DNA of 64,000 bases from an uncultured Verrucomicrobiota bacterium (lineage in GTDB: Bacteria > Verrucomicrobiota > Verrucomicrobiae > Verrucomicrobiales > DEV007), in NCBI GenBank assembly GCA_902591645.1, contig CACJBM010000004.1, positions 17,247 to 81,246 of the forward strand, written 5' to 3'. A program made the position numbers and the translations under genes. The notes under the pieces were generated by a model, which was not told where the DNA came from, searched no databases, and saw nothing but the letters and a program-made list of their open reading frames with translations. Shown here piece by piece: positions 1 through 8,389 of the stretch. Within the stretch, counting starts at the first letter, position 1, and each line of letters begins with the position of its first letter.

Positions 1-87
1 GAGGCCCTTGTGAAGGACATGATCAAGAAGATGAATCTCTTTGATGAGGACCTGAAGAAGTCTCAGAGGCCAGTAGGGAAGCTCTAA
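1..87 (+). CDS. C-terminal end of an unidentified protein (partial)
   Basis: Frame 1 is open from the left edge and ends at TAA 85-87, giving 28 residues ending in PVGKL. The piece is charged and probably helical (several Lys, Asp and Glu). It is too short to assign a family and I do not recognise it. Its stop overlaps the stop of the convergent Nudix gene (84-86) by two bases, which supports it as a real gene end rather than chance. Confidence 0.5.
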   Translation, partial: EALVKDMIKKMNLFDEDLKKSQRPVGKL

Positions 88-632
88 GTACCCAGAAATT
101 CTTTTGTCTTATTGACCATTCTTAGGATTGACTCCTCAGAAGTAAATTCCTCAATCTTCTCCATCTCTACCCATGCAAGGTCGTGAGATTCCTCACTGAC
201 TTGATAGTTCTCGTTTTGAGTTGCTCTGAAAAGAAACCTTGCATCGTAATGAAGGTGTTCTGGTACGTTTCCACGTGCCGGAATTGCGTGAATGTCTAGG
301 TCCATGATATCGCTAGAGACAAGTTCTAGCGTGCTGATGCCACTCTCTTCATATGCTTCTCGGGCAGCGACTCTGTGCACGTCAGAGTCCCCGTCCGCGT
401 GCCCGCCGAGCTGGAGCCAGCGATTCAGTTTTCGGTGATGAGTTAGTAGTGCTCTTTTTCCTGCACGGTCCAGGATCCATGCGGCACAGGTGATGTGACC
501 CTCTTCCAAAGAACGTTCAAAGCACTGCGGATTATTGTTAATAAAAGCGGTGTATGCGGAAATTGTCTGGTTCTCCTCAGGGAATTTTTCGGAATAACTC
601 TTAACGAGTTCAAGTAGAGCGTCCCTATGCAT
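84..632 (-). CDS. Nudix hydrolase family protein
   Basis: A 182-residue soluble protein with a Nudix box at residues 77-99: GGHADGD, then REAYEESG. Nudix enzymes hydrolyse nucleoside diphosphates linked to another group, using metal held by the REXXEE glutamates, which are all present. The first conserved glutamate of GX5EX7REUXEEXGU is Ser here, a variation that also occurs in uncharacterised Nudix subgroups. The N-terminal 45 residues form a helical extension. There is no signal peptide, so it is probably cytoplasmic. It starts at ATG 632, 15 bases after the small protein at 648-968, so the two are probably co-transcribed. The substrate cannot be told from sequence. Confidence 0.85.
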   Translation of the reverse strand: MHRDALLELVKSYSEKFPEENQTISAYTAFINNNPQCFERSLEEGHITCAAWILDRAGKRALLTHHRKLNRWLQLGGHADGDSDVHRVAAREAYEESGISTLELVSSDIMDLDIHAIPARGNVPEHLHYDARFLFRATQNENYQVSEESHDLAWVEMEKIEEFTSEESILRMVNKTKEFLGT

Positions 633-647
633 TTTTAGGGATAGATC

Positions 648-968
648 CTATTCCTTTGATGTCCAGCAAACGAACGTGTCGGCTTTTTGCGCTGACATTG
701 ATTCAACGAAGACGTCTGCATCAAATCCTTCCAGAGTGAAGAGTCTCTCACTGAGTTCGTCCGCATTCGTTGCGCCTTCAGGAATTACAATAGTCGAGTT
801 TGGTCCGTGCAGGGCAATGAATGTTGCGGGGAGAGGGTTGTCCTCGGTAACTACGATCTCAACCCTCATCAGATTCTTCCATGAAAGCGAATCCATCGTA
901 TCGTCAGGGCGGTGGCAGCGGACCTCATCGTCATTTACTTCTAGGATGTATTGCTCTTCTTCTGTCAT
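648..968 (-). CDS. Hypothetical acidic protein, 106 aa
   Basis: A short acidic soluble protein with no signal peptide or membrane segment. The pattern of alternating strands (YILEVNDDEV, RVEIVV, FIALHG, STIVIPEG) followed by a helix resembles a small beta-rich sensor or PH-like fold, but I do not recognise the family. It lies directly upstream of the Nudix gene on the same strand. The opposite strand carries a similarly long open frame (676-990), but this frame has the more natural residue composition and fits the operon spacing. Confidence 0.6.
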   Translation of the reverse strand: MTEEEQYILEVNDDEVRCHRPDDTMDSLSWKNLMRVEIVVTEDNPLPATFIALHGPNSTIVIPEGATNADELSERLFTLEGFDADVFVESMSAQKADTFVCWTSKE

Positions 969-1123
969 GGGGATCGCAGTATCGTTCTGAGTGAAGCTCT
1001 AGGCAAGTCCGAGACGCATTTTTTGAGGGGTTCCTAGTGCTTTTTATCTATCTTTTTTAAGAATAATAATTTCTTGTGAGGAATTCTATAGAGACTTATC
1101 ATTCTATTCATCCTAGTAAACTT

Positions 1124-2539
1124 ATGAACGCATCAAAAATAATTGCTATTTGTTCCCTATTTGTTGGACTCATTGTTATCTTTTTTCAATTTTCTCAGAA
1201 TTCCAAACTCAAGAAAGATCTCAAAACGCTTCGGGTTGAATTCAAAGCTTCTGGGGCCAACGGAATGGGTTTATCCTCAGATTTTAAAGCCGGGCCATCT
1301 GGTAAAGGAGGTTCCACGCGTAAGGGTTCTGATACGACAGGAACAGGAAAAAAGGTTCCTGTCGCGATCAGCTCAGTGAAGGAAATTTTAGCAGACCCTG
1401 ACCCGCTGAATCGGGTCCAGAGACTCATGTCTTATGTGAATGGACTCAGTCCAAAGGAGATGCCGGAAGCATTGGTTGCTCTTCAAGAAAGTGCCCCGCA
1501 GTGGGATCCACACATGAAGATGGCAGTGGGGCTTTTATTAACCCGCTGGGCAACGGCTGATTCGGATGCGGCATTTGCCCATGTTGAGAAGATGAAGAAC
1601 AAGGATCAGGCGAGGGATGCCACTTTTTCCATTTTGCGTGCCCTTGCTTCGCAGGATCCACAGAGGGCACTTGAATGGATGTCTGGTCGGGGAAAAGATA
1701 TGTCAAAGAATGACTGGATGGGACACGCTCTTGCCGGAACTATTGCCTCGGAGTGGGTCCGACAGGATCCGGATGCTGCACTTGCTTGGGCTAACTCCTT
1801 GCCAAAAAATCAGCGTCAAGGAGCTCTCGGAGGAGCCTTGGAGACTATTGCTGCTTCCGATCCTGTTGAAGCTGCTAAAAGACTCCTTGACCTTGATTCG
1901 GGAGAGGCACGCGAAAAGGCAGCAGGAAATATTGCTAATCTATGGGCGAAAAGAGCTCCCCAAGAGGCTATGGAATGGGCCATGACTCTTGAAGGTGATG
2001 ATAGGGAATCAGCGATGAGTAGGGCCCTAGGAGGTTGGGCTTCAGTGGAGCCGGAAGAAGCGGCATCGTTCATTAATGAAATTCCGGCAGAGGAGAGAAC
2101 CGATAGCCAAGTACGTGAAGTGGGTCGTCGGTGGGCGAGTCAGGAACCTTCCAAAGCAGCTCAGTGGCTCACCGATCAGCCGGAAAGTCGTGGGAGAACA
2201 GACGCGGTCGGGTATGCAATGTGGCACTGGACAAATGAGGATCCTGGAGGTGCTGCGGACTGGATCCTAGAGCAGCCACGAGGTGATTTTCGTGACAATG
2301 GAATTGCATCAATTGCCAAGGCCACCTTCGAAGAGGATCCGTCCTCGGCCGTTACATGGGCAGCGACCATTGATAATGACAAACAAAGAGAGGGATCCAT
2401 TGAGAGGGGAGTCCGTGAATGGGCAAAGCAGGAGCCTGAACAGGCTAGGAATTGGGTCCAGAAAAATAGCAATGCACTTAGTCCTGAGCAGTCAGAAAGA
2501 TTACTTAATCTTGAGAATCGGGCTGACAGGGGGAAATAA
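1124..2539 (+). CDS. Membrane-anchored Trp-Ala tandem-repeat protein
   Basis: A 471-residue protein with an N-terminal hydrophobic helix (IIAICSLFVGLIVIFF), a Gly/Ser/Lys-rich linker, then about nine degenerate repeats of roughly 30-36 residues. Each repeat centres on 'WA..dP..Al.Wa..lp' with paired helices, as in TPR or HEAT-like solenoids. Such repeat proteins are common in Verrucomicrobiota, and their function is unknown. I placed the start at ATG 1124, just before the membrane helix. An in-frame GTG at 1076 would add 16 residues, and neither start has a clear ribosome binding site. It is likely anchored in the inner membrane with the solenoid outside, acting in protein binding (inference). 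Confidence 0.8.
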   Translation: MNASKIIAICSLFVGLIVIFFQFSQNSKLKKDLKTLRVEFKASGANGMGLSSDFKAGPSGKGGSTRKGSDTTGTGKKVPVAISSVKEILADPDPLNRVQRLMSYVNGLSPKEMPEALVALQESAPQWDPHMKMAVGLLLTRWATADSDAAFAHVEKMKNKDQARDATFSILRALASQDPQRALEWMSGRGKDMSKNDWMGHALAGTIASEWVRQDPDAALAWANSLPKNQRQGALGGALETIAASDPVEAAKRLLDLDSGEAREKAAGNIANLWAKRAPQEAMEWAMTLEGDDRESAMSRALGGWASVEPEEAASFINEIPAEERTDSQVREVGRRWASQEPSKAAQWLTDQPESRGRTDAVGYAMWHWTNEDPGGAADWILEQPRGDFRDNGIASIAKATFEEDPSSAVTWAATIDNDKQREGSIERGVREWAKQEPEQARNWVQKNSNALSPEQSERLLNLENRADRGK

Positions 2540-2589
2540 TTCTTTTAATTATTGTTGATCTAATTCACTAGAGAATTCGTTCTTACAGA

Positions 2590-3645
2590 GTGCAGAACAG
2601 AGATAATCGGCGTTTGGCTATCATCGGTGCAGGCGTTTCAGGTCTTTCCGCGGCGTGGCACTTAAAGGATTCTGACTGGGAAGTGGTTGCTTTTGAAAAG
2701 AGCCGTGGACTTTCAGGCAGAGCAGCTACACGTACGATGAATGATGTTCGGGTTGATCATGGGGCCAGCTATTTTAAGATCGATTCGCCAATTTTGGAGG
2801 ACCTAATTTTGAAGGAACTTCCGACCGATGGCCTCTTCCAAATTCATGGTGATGTATTTCTCTTTGATCAGCAAAGTAAAATCATACCCGGTGATCCTGA
2901 TCTCAATAAGGAAACCAAATGGAATTATAGAAACGGGATTAGCGATCTGGGAAAGCGACTGGCCGCATGTTCCGGATCTAAGATCATAAGAGAAGCCCGG
3001 GTGGCTAGCCTTGAGGAGTGTTCAGGAAGTTGGGATTTGATTAATAATGATGGCCTCTCTTTAGGGGTCTTTGATGCGGTTCTTTTTACTCCGCCAGCTC
3101 CGCAGATTCTCGATTTAATTTCTGATTCAGATGTTCAGGAATTCTCTCTCAATGAATTGAATGAGTTTCTTGCCGAAAGTAAATTTAATTCCCAGTTTTC
3201 GATCGTTATGGGTTTTGAAAATCGAATTGAACGTCCGAAGGATTGTTGTGCCATGCTAAATGAGGATCGTAAGCATGCCGTTTCATGGTTAGGTTTTGAG
3301 GATTCCAAGTCCGGGAGGGTCGGGTCCGAAGCTAGTGTTATTGTGGCTCAGATGTCACCAGAGTGGACCACTTCACATTATGATTCGTGTAATGATGTGC
3401 TTTTTAAGGAATCGATCCTCGAAGTGTCCAAGATAATTAATTTTCCTGATGCTGGTCCAGCCTGGATCGATAAACAGCGGTGGAGATATGCTCATCCCAA
3501 GGTCGCTTTGGACATTGAGGAAGTTGAGAATTGCGCGCCTGAAGGTTGGTTCTTCTCAGGAGACTCATTCGTGGGTCGTGGCAGGGTCAGTGAATCTATG
3601 ATGACAGGGATCGAGGCCGCTGAACGTATTCTGAGTACTTGGTAA
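2590..3645 (+). CDS. Renalase-like NAD(P)/FAD-dependent oxidoreductase
   Basis: A 351-residue flavoprotein. Residues 9-30 form the dinucleotide-binding fold (AIIGAGVSGLSAAWHL), ending in a Glu (FEKS) that would bind the adenosine ribose. It has the RAATR and DHGASYF segments typical of bacterial renalase-like amine oxidases. The C-terminal FAD signature is a GDSF..GRVSESMMTG-type stretch, preceded by QRWRYAHP. Family members oxidise dihydropyridine isomers or small amines. There is no signal peptide. The start is GTG 2590, needed to keep the Rossmann beta-strand near the N terminus. It is convergent with the phosphoesterase at 3651, five bases away. Confidence 0.8.
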   Translation: MQNRDNRRLAIIGAGVSGLSAAWHLKDSDWEVVAFEKSRGLSGRAATRTMNDVRVDHGASYFKIDSPILEDLILKELPTDGLFQIHGDVFLFDQQSKIIPGDPDLNKETKWNYRNGISDLGKRLAACSGSKIIREARVASLEECSGSWDLINNDGLSLGVFDAVLFTPPAPQILDLISDSDVQEFSLNELNEFLAESKFNSQFSIVMGFENRIERPKDCCAMLNEDRKHAVSWLGFEDSKSGRVGSEASVIVAQMSPEWTTSHYDSCNDVLFKESILEVSKIINFPDAGPAWIDKQRWRYAHPKVALDIEEVENCAPEGWFFSGDSFVGRGRVSESMMTGIEAAERILSTW

Positions 3646-3650
3646 GGAGT

Positions 3651-5180
3651 TTATTTCTCCACTCTCATTACCCTCTTTCCTTTGTGAGGCCGACCATAAT
3701 GATCAGTCGCTTCTATTTCGATCAGATGTGAACCTGTCTCAAGTCCTGAAGGTATTTGAACTTTCCATAAGTGATCTGATGGGCTGGGTGGATTGAGTTG
3801 AGTCTTTCCATCCTTGCTGTTCATGGCTTCACGCTCACGTAACTCGACATAGTAGGGATCATTTTCGACCGTCTTCTTAAGGGGGATCCAATCAGCTCCT
3901 TCGCCTATCCGCATCTTTACTTCGGATTTTGCTGATCCATTAAATACATTCACATAGATGAATTGCTTCTTTTCATTCTTAGGATCAATCTGGTCTGGGG
4001 CATGAATACTTAGTTGGTAAGATGCCGGTTGTCTCGCTGCCTTGAAGTCCAGTGTGTGTTTTGTTCCATCAAAAGTGATGATCGAGTATCCGTTCGGTGC
4101 ACCGTCTCGCATTGTGGCGTGGGGAATTGCAACCTCATCCTTATTTCCTTTCCACCACGTCCCTGACACGCAAACATTAATAATGTGATGATGTGGCTCC
4201 TTACCTTTCCACCCGTCCTTTTCGTCAATGAGCTTGTGAGCGTGCCAGTGAGTGTGCCCGGAAATTGACATCGTGTACCGTCGTTTTTCGATGAGTCTGT
4301 ATAGTTTTTGTCGGTTCCCTACATTTATCAGAGGTATATGCATCATCAGGACGATGAGTTTTTCTTCAGGGACAAGGGCAAGGTCGTTTTTCACAAAGGT
4401 GAGTTGATCCTCATCCAGACCCCCTCTGTAGTTCTTGCCGGACCATTCGACGTCATCAAGCACGATGAAGTGGACCGGTCCATGGTCGAAGCTGTAATAG
4501 TTTGGGCCAAAGAAACGGTGAAAAGTCTCATCGGAACCAGCATCATTCTGAGAATCAAAATTGATATCGTGATTACCTACCACGTTGTACCAGGGAATGC
4601 CAATCAAGGCCAAATTCGCATTTGATGGTGGAAAAAGATCTAGGTTATTGTTCATGATGTCGCCTAGAGTGACTCCAAACTTTGCATCAGTTCCTACCAG
4701 TTCCGCAATTATGTCATGAGCAATGTAATTGATTTGTTTGATTGTACTTGGTTGTGGATCTCCAAAAAATATGGCTTTGAATGTGTCAGGTTCTTTCTTT
4801 GGGCTTAGGGCGAAATCGATCGATTTAGGCAAAGGGCCCGTCGGGTCTAATCCTTTGTATTTTAGTTTTTCCGGTGACCCCTTGGGCTTATGAATGTAAT
4901 AGAATTGAGGTAAATTATGCTTATTGAGGGGGGTGCTCCAGTCACGGGGTTTGATTACAAAAAAGATGGTGTCCTCATCGTGAGGTAATTCCCAGGCCCC
5001 TTGATCATTCGTTTTAGTTACTTCCTTTCCATTGGAGACTCCAATGTTCTTGATGCCAGGTTCACCCTTGTCCCTTTTACCGTTTTGATTTTTATCATGG
5101 AATACGGTCCCGCGAGCTGCCATTGCTCCAGAAACAGACATTACCGATATGAAAGCGGTTAGGAGGATAGATAGGTACAT
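3651..5180 (-). CDS. Secreted calcineurin-like metallophosphoesterase with N- and C-terminal beta domains
   Basis: A 509-residue protein with a signal peptide (cleavage near AMAA). An N-terminal carboxypeptidase-regulatory-like beta domain (GTVFHDKNQNGKRDKGEPG, about residues 24-110) is followed by a metallophosphatase core. The core carries the metal ligands GDPQP, GDIMNN, GNHD, MHIPL and GHTHWHAH, and a C-terminal beta domain follows. This matches the MetallophosN-Metallophos-MetallophosC arrangement. It should hydrolyse a phosphoester outside the cytoplasm; the substrate is unknown. The start is ATG 5180 with an AGGAGGA-type sequence on the minus strand nearby. It is divergent from the TIM-barrel gene at 5319. 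Confidence 0.88.
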   Translation of the reverse strand: MYLSILLTAFISVMSVSGAMAARGTVFHDKNQNGKRDKGEPGIKNIGVSNGKEVTKTNDQGAWELPHDEDTIFFVIKPRDWSTPLNKHNLPQFYYIHKPKGSPEKLKYKGLDPTGPLPKSIDFALSPKKEPDTFKAIFFGDPQPSTIKQINYIAHDIIAELVGTDAKFGVTLGDIMNNNLDLFPPSNANLALIGIPWYNVVGNHDINFDSQNDAGSDETFHRFFGPNYYSFDHGPVHFIVLDDVEWSGKNYRGGLDEDQLTFVKNDLALVPEEKLIVLMMHIPLINVGNRQKLYRLIEKRRYTMSISGHTHWHAHKLIDEKDGWKGKEPHHHIINVCVSGTWWKGNKDEVAIPHATMRDGAPNGYSIITFDGTKHTLDFKAARQPASYQLSIHAPDQIDPKNEKKQFIYVNVFNGSAKSEVKMRIGEGADWIPLKKTVENDPYYVELREREAMNSKDGKTQLNPPSPSDHLWKVQIPSGLETGSHLIEIEATDHYGRPHKGKRVMRVEK

Positions 5181-5318
5181 TTGTTATATTTTGTTTCGAG
5201 TGAAAGTTCTAAAATTTACAGGATTATCACATTATAATGATGGAGTCTCTCTAAAATGAAAGCAGTAATTCCATTGTAAGCTTGTTCTAGAACCTAGATT
5301 ACTATAGAGAATTAGTTG

Positions 5319-6278
5319 ATGAAAATGCAGACACTAAAACCGCAAACTATTTCTAGGCGTAAACTCTTAGCTGCAGGATCGGCAACTATCGCTTCTTCCT
5401 GTGCTCTTTCTGCGGCAGAAGGAGAGGAGAAGAAAGTTTCCAAGATCGTTCGTCCTCCAGAAGGTAAGGGGATACTCCTTTCTGTTAAACTGGGTATGAT
5501 TACAAATAAGGTTGGCGGGAAGACCTTGAGCTTAACCGAGAGGTTGCAAATGGCTGGTGAGGCCGGACTTGATGGGGTGGACTTTGATCAGGCCGGTGCT
5601 CATACTGAGGAAGCGGCTAGGAAGGCAGTCGATGAATCTGGCGTATTCGTTCATAATGCAATTAACCATGCGCACTGGGGCAAGAGACTGACGAGTCCGA
5701 ACGAAGCTGACCGTGATGCATCCAGGAAGAACATTGAGCACTGCATTCGACTCTCGCATGCTGCCGGTGGCAATGGGGTTCTGATTGTTGTCGGAGGAGG
5801 AGGCGACGGTCCTGCCGAAGTCATTGAGGAGCGGTGCCGTAATGAAATAAAGAAGATCATTCCTTTGGCCGCGTCTCTTGGTCAGCCGATTCTTTTTGAG
5901 AATGTTTGGAACCAGATGTTCTATGATCATAATAAGCCTCCTGAGCAGAGCGCTGAGAGGCATGTGAAGTTCATTGATAGCTTTAATAGTGTTTGGGTCG
6001 GTCAGTATTATGACATCGGAAACCATTGGAAGTATGGACAGCCCGGCGAATGGATTCGGGAATTTGGCCACAGGTGCGTTAAGCTGGACGTGAAGGGATT
6101 CAGCCGTGAGAAGAATAAATTTACTGAGATAGGTGAAGGAGATCTTCCCTGGGCTGAGGTCAGAAAGGGCCTGAGTGATATAGGATTTACTGGCTGGGCA
6201 ACGGCTGAGGTGGGAGGAGGAGGTCTCGATCGTCTAAAGAAGGTCCGTGAGCAGATGCAGCGTGCCTTTGGATTGTAG
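5319..6278 (+). CDS. Tat-exported sugar phosphate isomerase/epimerase-like TIM-barrel protein
   Basis: A 319-residue protein with a twin-arginine leader (SRRKLLAAGSA) followed by an AP-endonuclease-2-type TIM barrel. Visible barrel features are GLDGVDFD, HNAINHAHWG, GVLIVVGGGGDG, ILFENVWN and the C-terminal GWATAEVGGG. These resemble xylose-isomerase-like enzymes that bind divalent metal through Glu, Asp and His. ATG 5319 is preferred over the adjacent TTG 5316. The family includes sugar epimerases and many uncharacterised secreted members in Planctomycetota and Verrucomicrobiota. A second member lies at 37413. The substrate is unknown. Confidence 0.8.
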   Translation: MKMQTLKPQTISRRKLLAAGSATIASSCALSAAEGEEKKVSKIVRPPEGKGILLSVKLGMITNKVGGKTLSLTERLQMAGEAGLDGVDFDQAGAHTEEAARKAVDESGVFVHNAINHAHWGKRLTSPNEADRDASRKNIEHCIRLSHAAGGNGVLIVVGGGGDGPAEVIEERCRNEIKKIIPLAASLGQPILFENVWNQMFYDHNKPPEQSAERHVKFIDSFNSVWVGQYYDIGNHWKYGQPGEWIREFGHRCVKLDVKGFSREKNKFTEIGEGDLPWAEVRKGLSDIGFTGWATAEVGGGGLDRLKKVREQMQRAFGL

Positions 6279-6298
6279 TCTTAGGATACCGTTTCTTA

Positions 6299-7354
6299 TC
6301 AGCTCACTATGATCTGCATTTCAGGATCTGGCTCTTGCGCGTAACCAACAATCGCAGAGTCACTGATTCCTGCTGTGACAAGTTGTTCCAGGGCCTCTGC
6401 TGCTTGCTCTTTTGGTAGAGCGACGAAGAGCCCGCCACTGGTCTGTGGATCAAAGAGGATTTCTCTTTTGCTTTCTATGGCAGAGTCTTCGAATCGAATA
6501 TGTGGAATAGTTTTTGCACGGTTATGCTTATTGACCCCAGTCGTGATTCCTGCCTCATACATTTGATAAGCCTCTTCCATGACAGGCACTGAATTGAGAT
6601 TTAGGTGCAGACTCGATTCTGATCCTTGAGCCATTTCGAGTCCATGACCAGCGAGTCCGAAACCTGTAATGTCTGTGGCTGCATGAATTTCAAAATTGGC
6701 AAATACCTCTGCAGCGGTTTTATTAAGGCTGATGACTGTATTTATGCAGGAATCAAAGGCCTCATCAGAGACTTTGCCCTTTAACTTCGCATTAAAAATG
6801 ACTCCCGTTCCAATGGGTTTTGTGAGGATCAGTGCATCACCAGGACGTGCGCCGACGTTACGCCATATCTTTTGTGGATGCACGACCCCAGTAACAGATA
6901 ATCCGAATTTGGGCTCAGAGTCTTCGACTGTGTGACCTCCCGCGAGGACGGCTCCGGACTCGGTAATCTTATCAAGTGCACCTTCAATAATTTTGTGGAG
7001 TTCTTCTGGCGGTAATTGTCCGTCCGGGAAATTGACTAAATTTAAACAGGTGATCGGGCGGCCCCCCATCGCATAAACGTCACTGATTGAGTTGGCCGCA
7101 GCTATTTGCCCATAAATGAAAGGGTCATTCACGGGAGGAGTGATGTAATCAGCAGTATTGATGATCGCAATATCATCAGTTAATTGGTACACGCCGGCAT
7201 CATCGCTAGTGTCAAAGCCAACGAGCAGATTAGGGTCTTCATTTTTTGGAAGACTATCTAATAATTTTCCGAGCCCGACCGGGTCGATCTTGGCAGCTCA
7301 GCCGCAGGTCTTTGAAAGGCTTTGCAGAGTGTTCTTTTTATTGAATAACGCCAT
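6299..7354 (-). CDS. selD: Selenide, water dikinase SelD, itself a selenoprotein (Sec19)
   Basis: SelD makes selenophosphate from selenide and ATP, the selenium donor for selenocysteine. An open frame of 297 codons starts at GTG 7192 (VYQLTDDIA), but the family's N terminus is missing from it. Reading upstream in the same frame through a single TGA (7298-7300) to ATG 7354 restores 54 residues. They include the active-site motif TCGUAAKID, then VGFDTSDDAG. The total is 351 residues, close to the usual length of about 350. The UGA falls exactly where SelD enzymes have catalytic Cys or Sec, followed by the conserved Lys22. MGGRP, NLVNFPDG and GGHTVEDSEPKFG are further SelD landmarks. The gene ends convergent with the TIM-barrel gene at 6278. 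A frameshift or pseudogene is unlikely because nothing else is broken. Confidence 0.95.
7271..7299 (-). promoter_or_regulatory. Candidate bacterial SECIS element of selD
   Basis: Immediately downstream of the in-frame UGA, the mRNA can form an outer stem GAGC (7299-7296) with GCTC (7274-7271). An inner hairpin CGAC-CCG-GTCG lies at 7286-7276. Bacterial Sec insertion needs a stem-loop just 3' of UGA within the coding region, recognised by SelB. The location fits, but I checked only visible pairing, not folding energy, and the loop motif is not canonical. Confidence 0.5.
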
Positions 7355-7434
7355 CTCTAAGGGTTTAACCTATATTTATTGATTCCCCAAAGATTGGAGA
7401 ATTCGCTTACCAACAATGTACCTAATTTTCGGAT

Positions 7435-7463
7435 TTGTCATTGGATCATTCAGATTTTAAATT
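7435..7463 (+). promoter_or_regulatory. Candidate sigma70-type promoter for the hydrolase gene
   Basis: TTGTCA at 7435-7440 matches the -35 consensus at five of six bases. A 17-base spacer leads to TAAATT at 7458-7463, which matches the -10 at four of six. Transcription would begin about 12 bases before the TTG start at 7482. It sits in the divergent gap between selD and the hydrolase. This is by-eye matching only. Confidence 0.35.
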
Positions 7464-7481
7464 AGATAAACGCGCAAACCT

Positions 7482-8378
7482 TTGAATTTATTATTAAAGA
7501 TAAGCTTTATCATCTCATTGATTTGCAATGCGCTTGGAGCAGAGAAGAAAATTATTCCTGATCTTCGAGGTGCTCGTGCTGATCTCAAGTTACCCGATTT
7601 AGTGGACGAAAAGTTTGGTCCAGGGATTCGGACCAAGTCCCGGAACCCAGAAGACCCTAAAGGTGTTTACCATGTGCTTTACCTGCCTTCAGATTGGAAA
7701 CCTGGAAAAAAATTTCCGATCATTGTTGAGTACGCCGGGAACGGTCCTTACCGCGACAAGAACGGCGATGTGAGTAGCGGTTTAGTAGAGGGTAGTAAGC
7801 TCGGTTATGGATTCACTGGAGGCAAAGGTTACATTTGGCTTTGTCTTCCTTATCTTAATTCCTCTGGAACTGAGAACGTTCGTAAATGGTGGGGAGACGC
7901 TCCCGAATATGATCCCATTCCAACCGTTGAATATTGCAAGTTCACGGTCCGAAGGATTTGCGAAAAATTTGGTGGTGATCCAAAAAAAATTATACTTTGT
8001 GGTTTTTCTCGTGGGGCCATTGCCTGCAACTTCATTGGTTTACATGACGATGAAATTTCCAAGCTATGGGCAGGTTTTATTCCTTTCAGTCATTACGATG
8101 GTGTTCATAAATGGGCATATCCAGGTTCAGATAAAAAATCGGCTATGATAAGAATTGCTCGGTTAGGTGATAGGCCCCAACTCATTCTCAGCGAATCCCA
8201 AGCTAATACTCAGTTTACCAGAAAATATATAGAAAGTTTGAAGGGAATTGGTACTGATCAGCTTACTTTTATGGATAGTGGTTTTCGAAATCACAATGAT
8301 GAATGGGTACTAAGACCCAGCGCAACGCGGTCATTTGCGCGTCAGTGGCTGAAGCGCATTGTTCCGATTGCAGAGTAA
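7482..8378 (+). CDS. Secreted alpha/beta hydrolase (esterase-like)
   Basis: A 298-residue protein with a signal peptide (LLLKISFIISLICNALGA). The alpha/beta hydrolase nucleophile elbow is GFSRGA, with Ser176. The likely catalytic His lies in the C-terminal NHNDEW stretch. The fold resembles feruloyl- or acetyl-esterase-like proteins of polysaccharide-degrading bacteria. The start must be TTG 7482: there is no in-frame ATG that keeps the signal peptide. It ends base-to-base against the convergent acetylesterase gene at 8379. Deacylation of a plant or algal polymer is plausible, but the substrate is not shown. Confidence 0.75.
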   Translation: MNLLLKISFIISLICNALGAEKKIIPDLRGARADLKLPDLVDEKFGPGIRTKSRNPEDPKGVYHVLYLPSDWKPGKKFPIIVEYAGNGPYRDKNGDVSSGLVEGSKLGYGFTGGKGYIWLCLPYLNSSGTENVRKWWGDAPEYDPIPTVEYCKFTVRRICEKFGGDPKKIILCGFSRGAIACNFIGLHDDEISKLWAGFIPFSHYDGVHKWAYPGSDKKSAMIRIARLGDRPQLILSESQANTQFTRKYIESLKGIGTDQLTFMDSGFRNHNDEWVLRPSATRSFARQWLKRIVPIAE

Positions 8379-8389
8379 TTATTTTACTC
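8373..8389. terminator. Candidate bidirectional hairpin between convergent genes
   Basis: GAGTAA (8373-8378), loop TTATT, TTACTC (8384-8389) form a perfect six-base stem. It lies across the abutting stops of the hydrolase (plus strand) and the acetylesterase (minus strand). The stem is AT-rich with no long T-run, so termination strength is doubtful. Confidence 0.3.

Noticed and set aside
676..990. 104-codon open frame opposite the small hypothetical protein
   Set aside because: Ser-rich composition without structure; the minus-strand frame has better spacing to the Nudix gene.
2535..2553. AATAATT-CTTTT-AATTATT hairpin after the Trp-Ala repeat gene as a terminator
   Set aside because: The stem is all A and T and has no T-run, so it is likely too weak.
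5532..6071. 179-codon open frame on the minus strand opposite the TIM-barrel gene
   Set aside because: It is antisense to a gene with a Tat leader and barrel motifs; it has no supporting features.
6299..7192. Shorter SelD starting at GTG 7192
   Set aside because: It lacks the catalytic Cys/Sec and Lys; the upstream frame restores both with one UGA.
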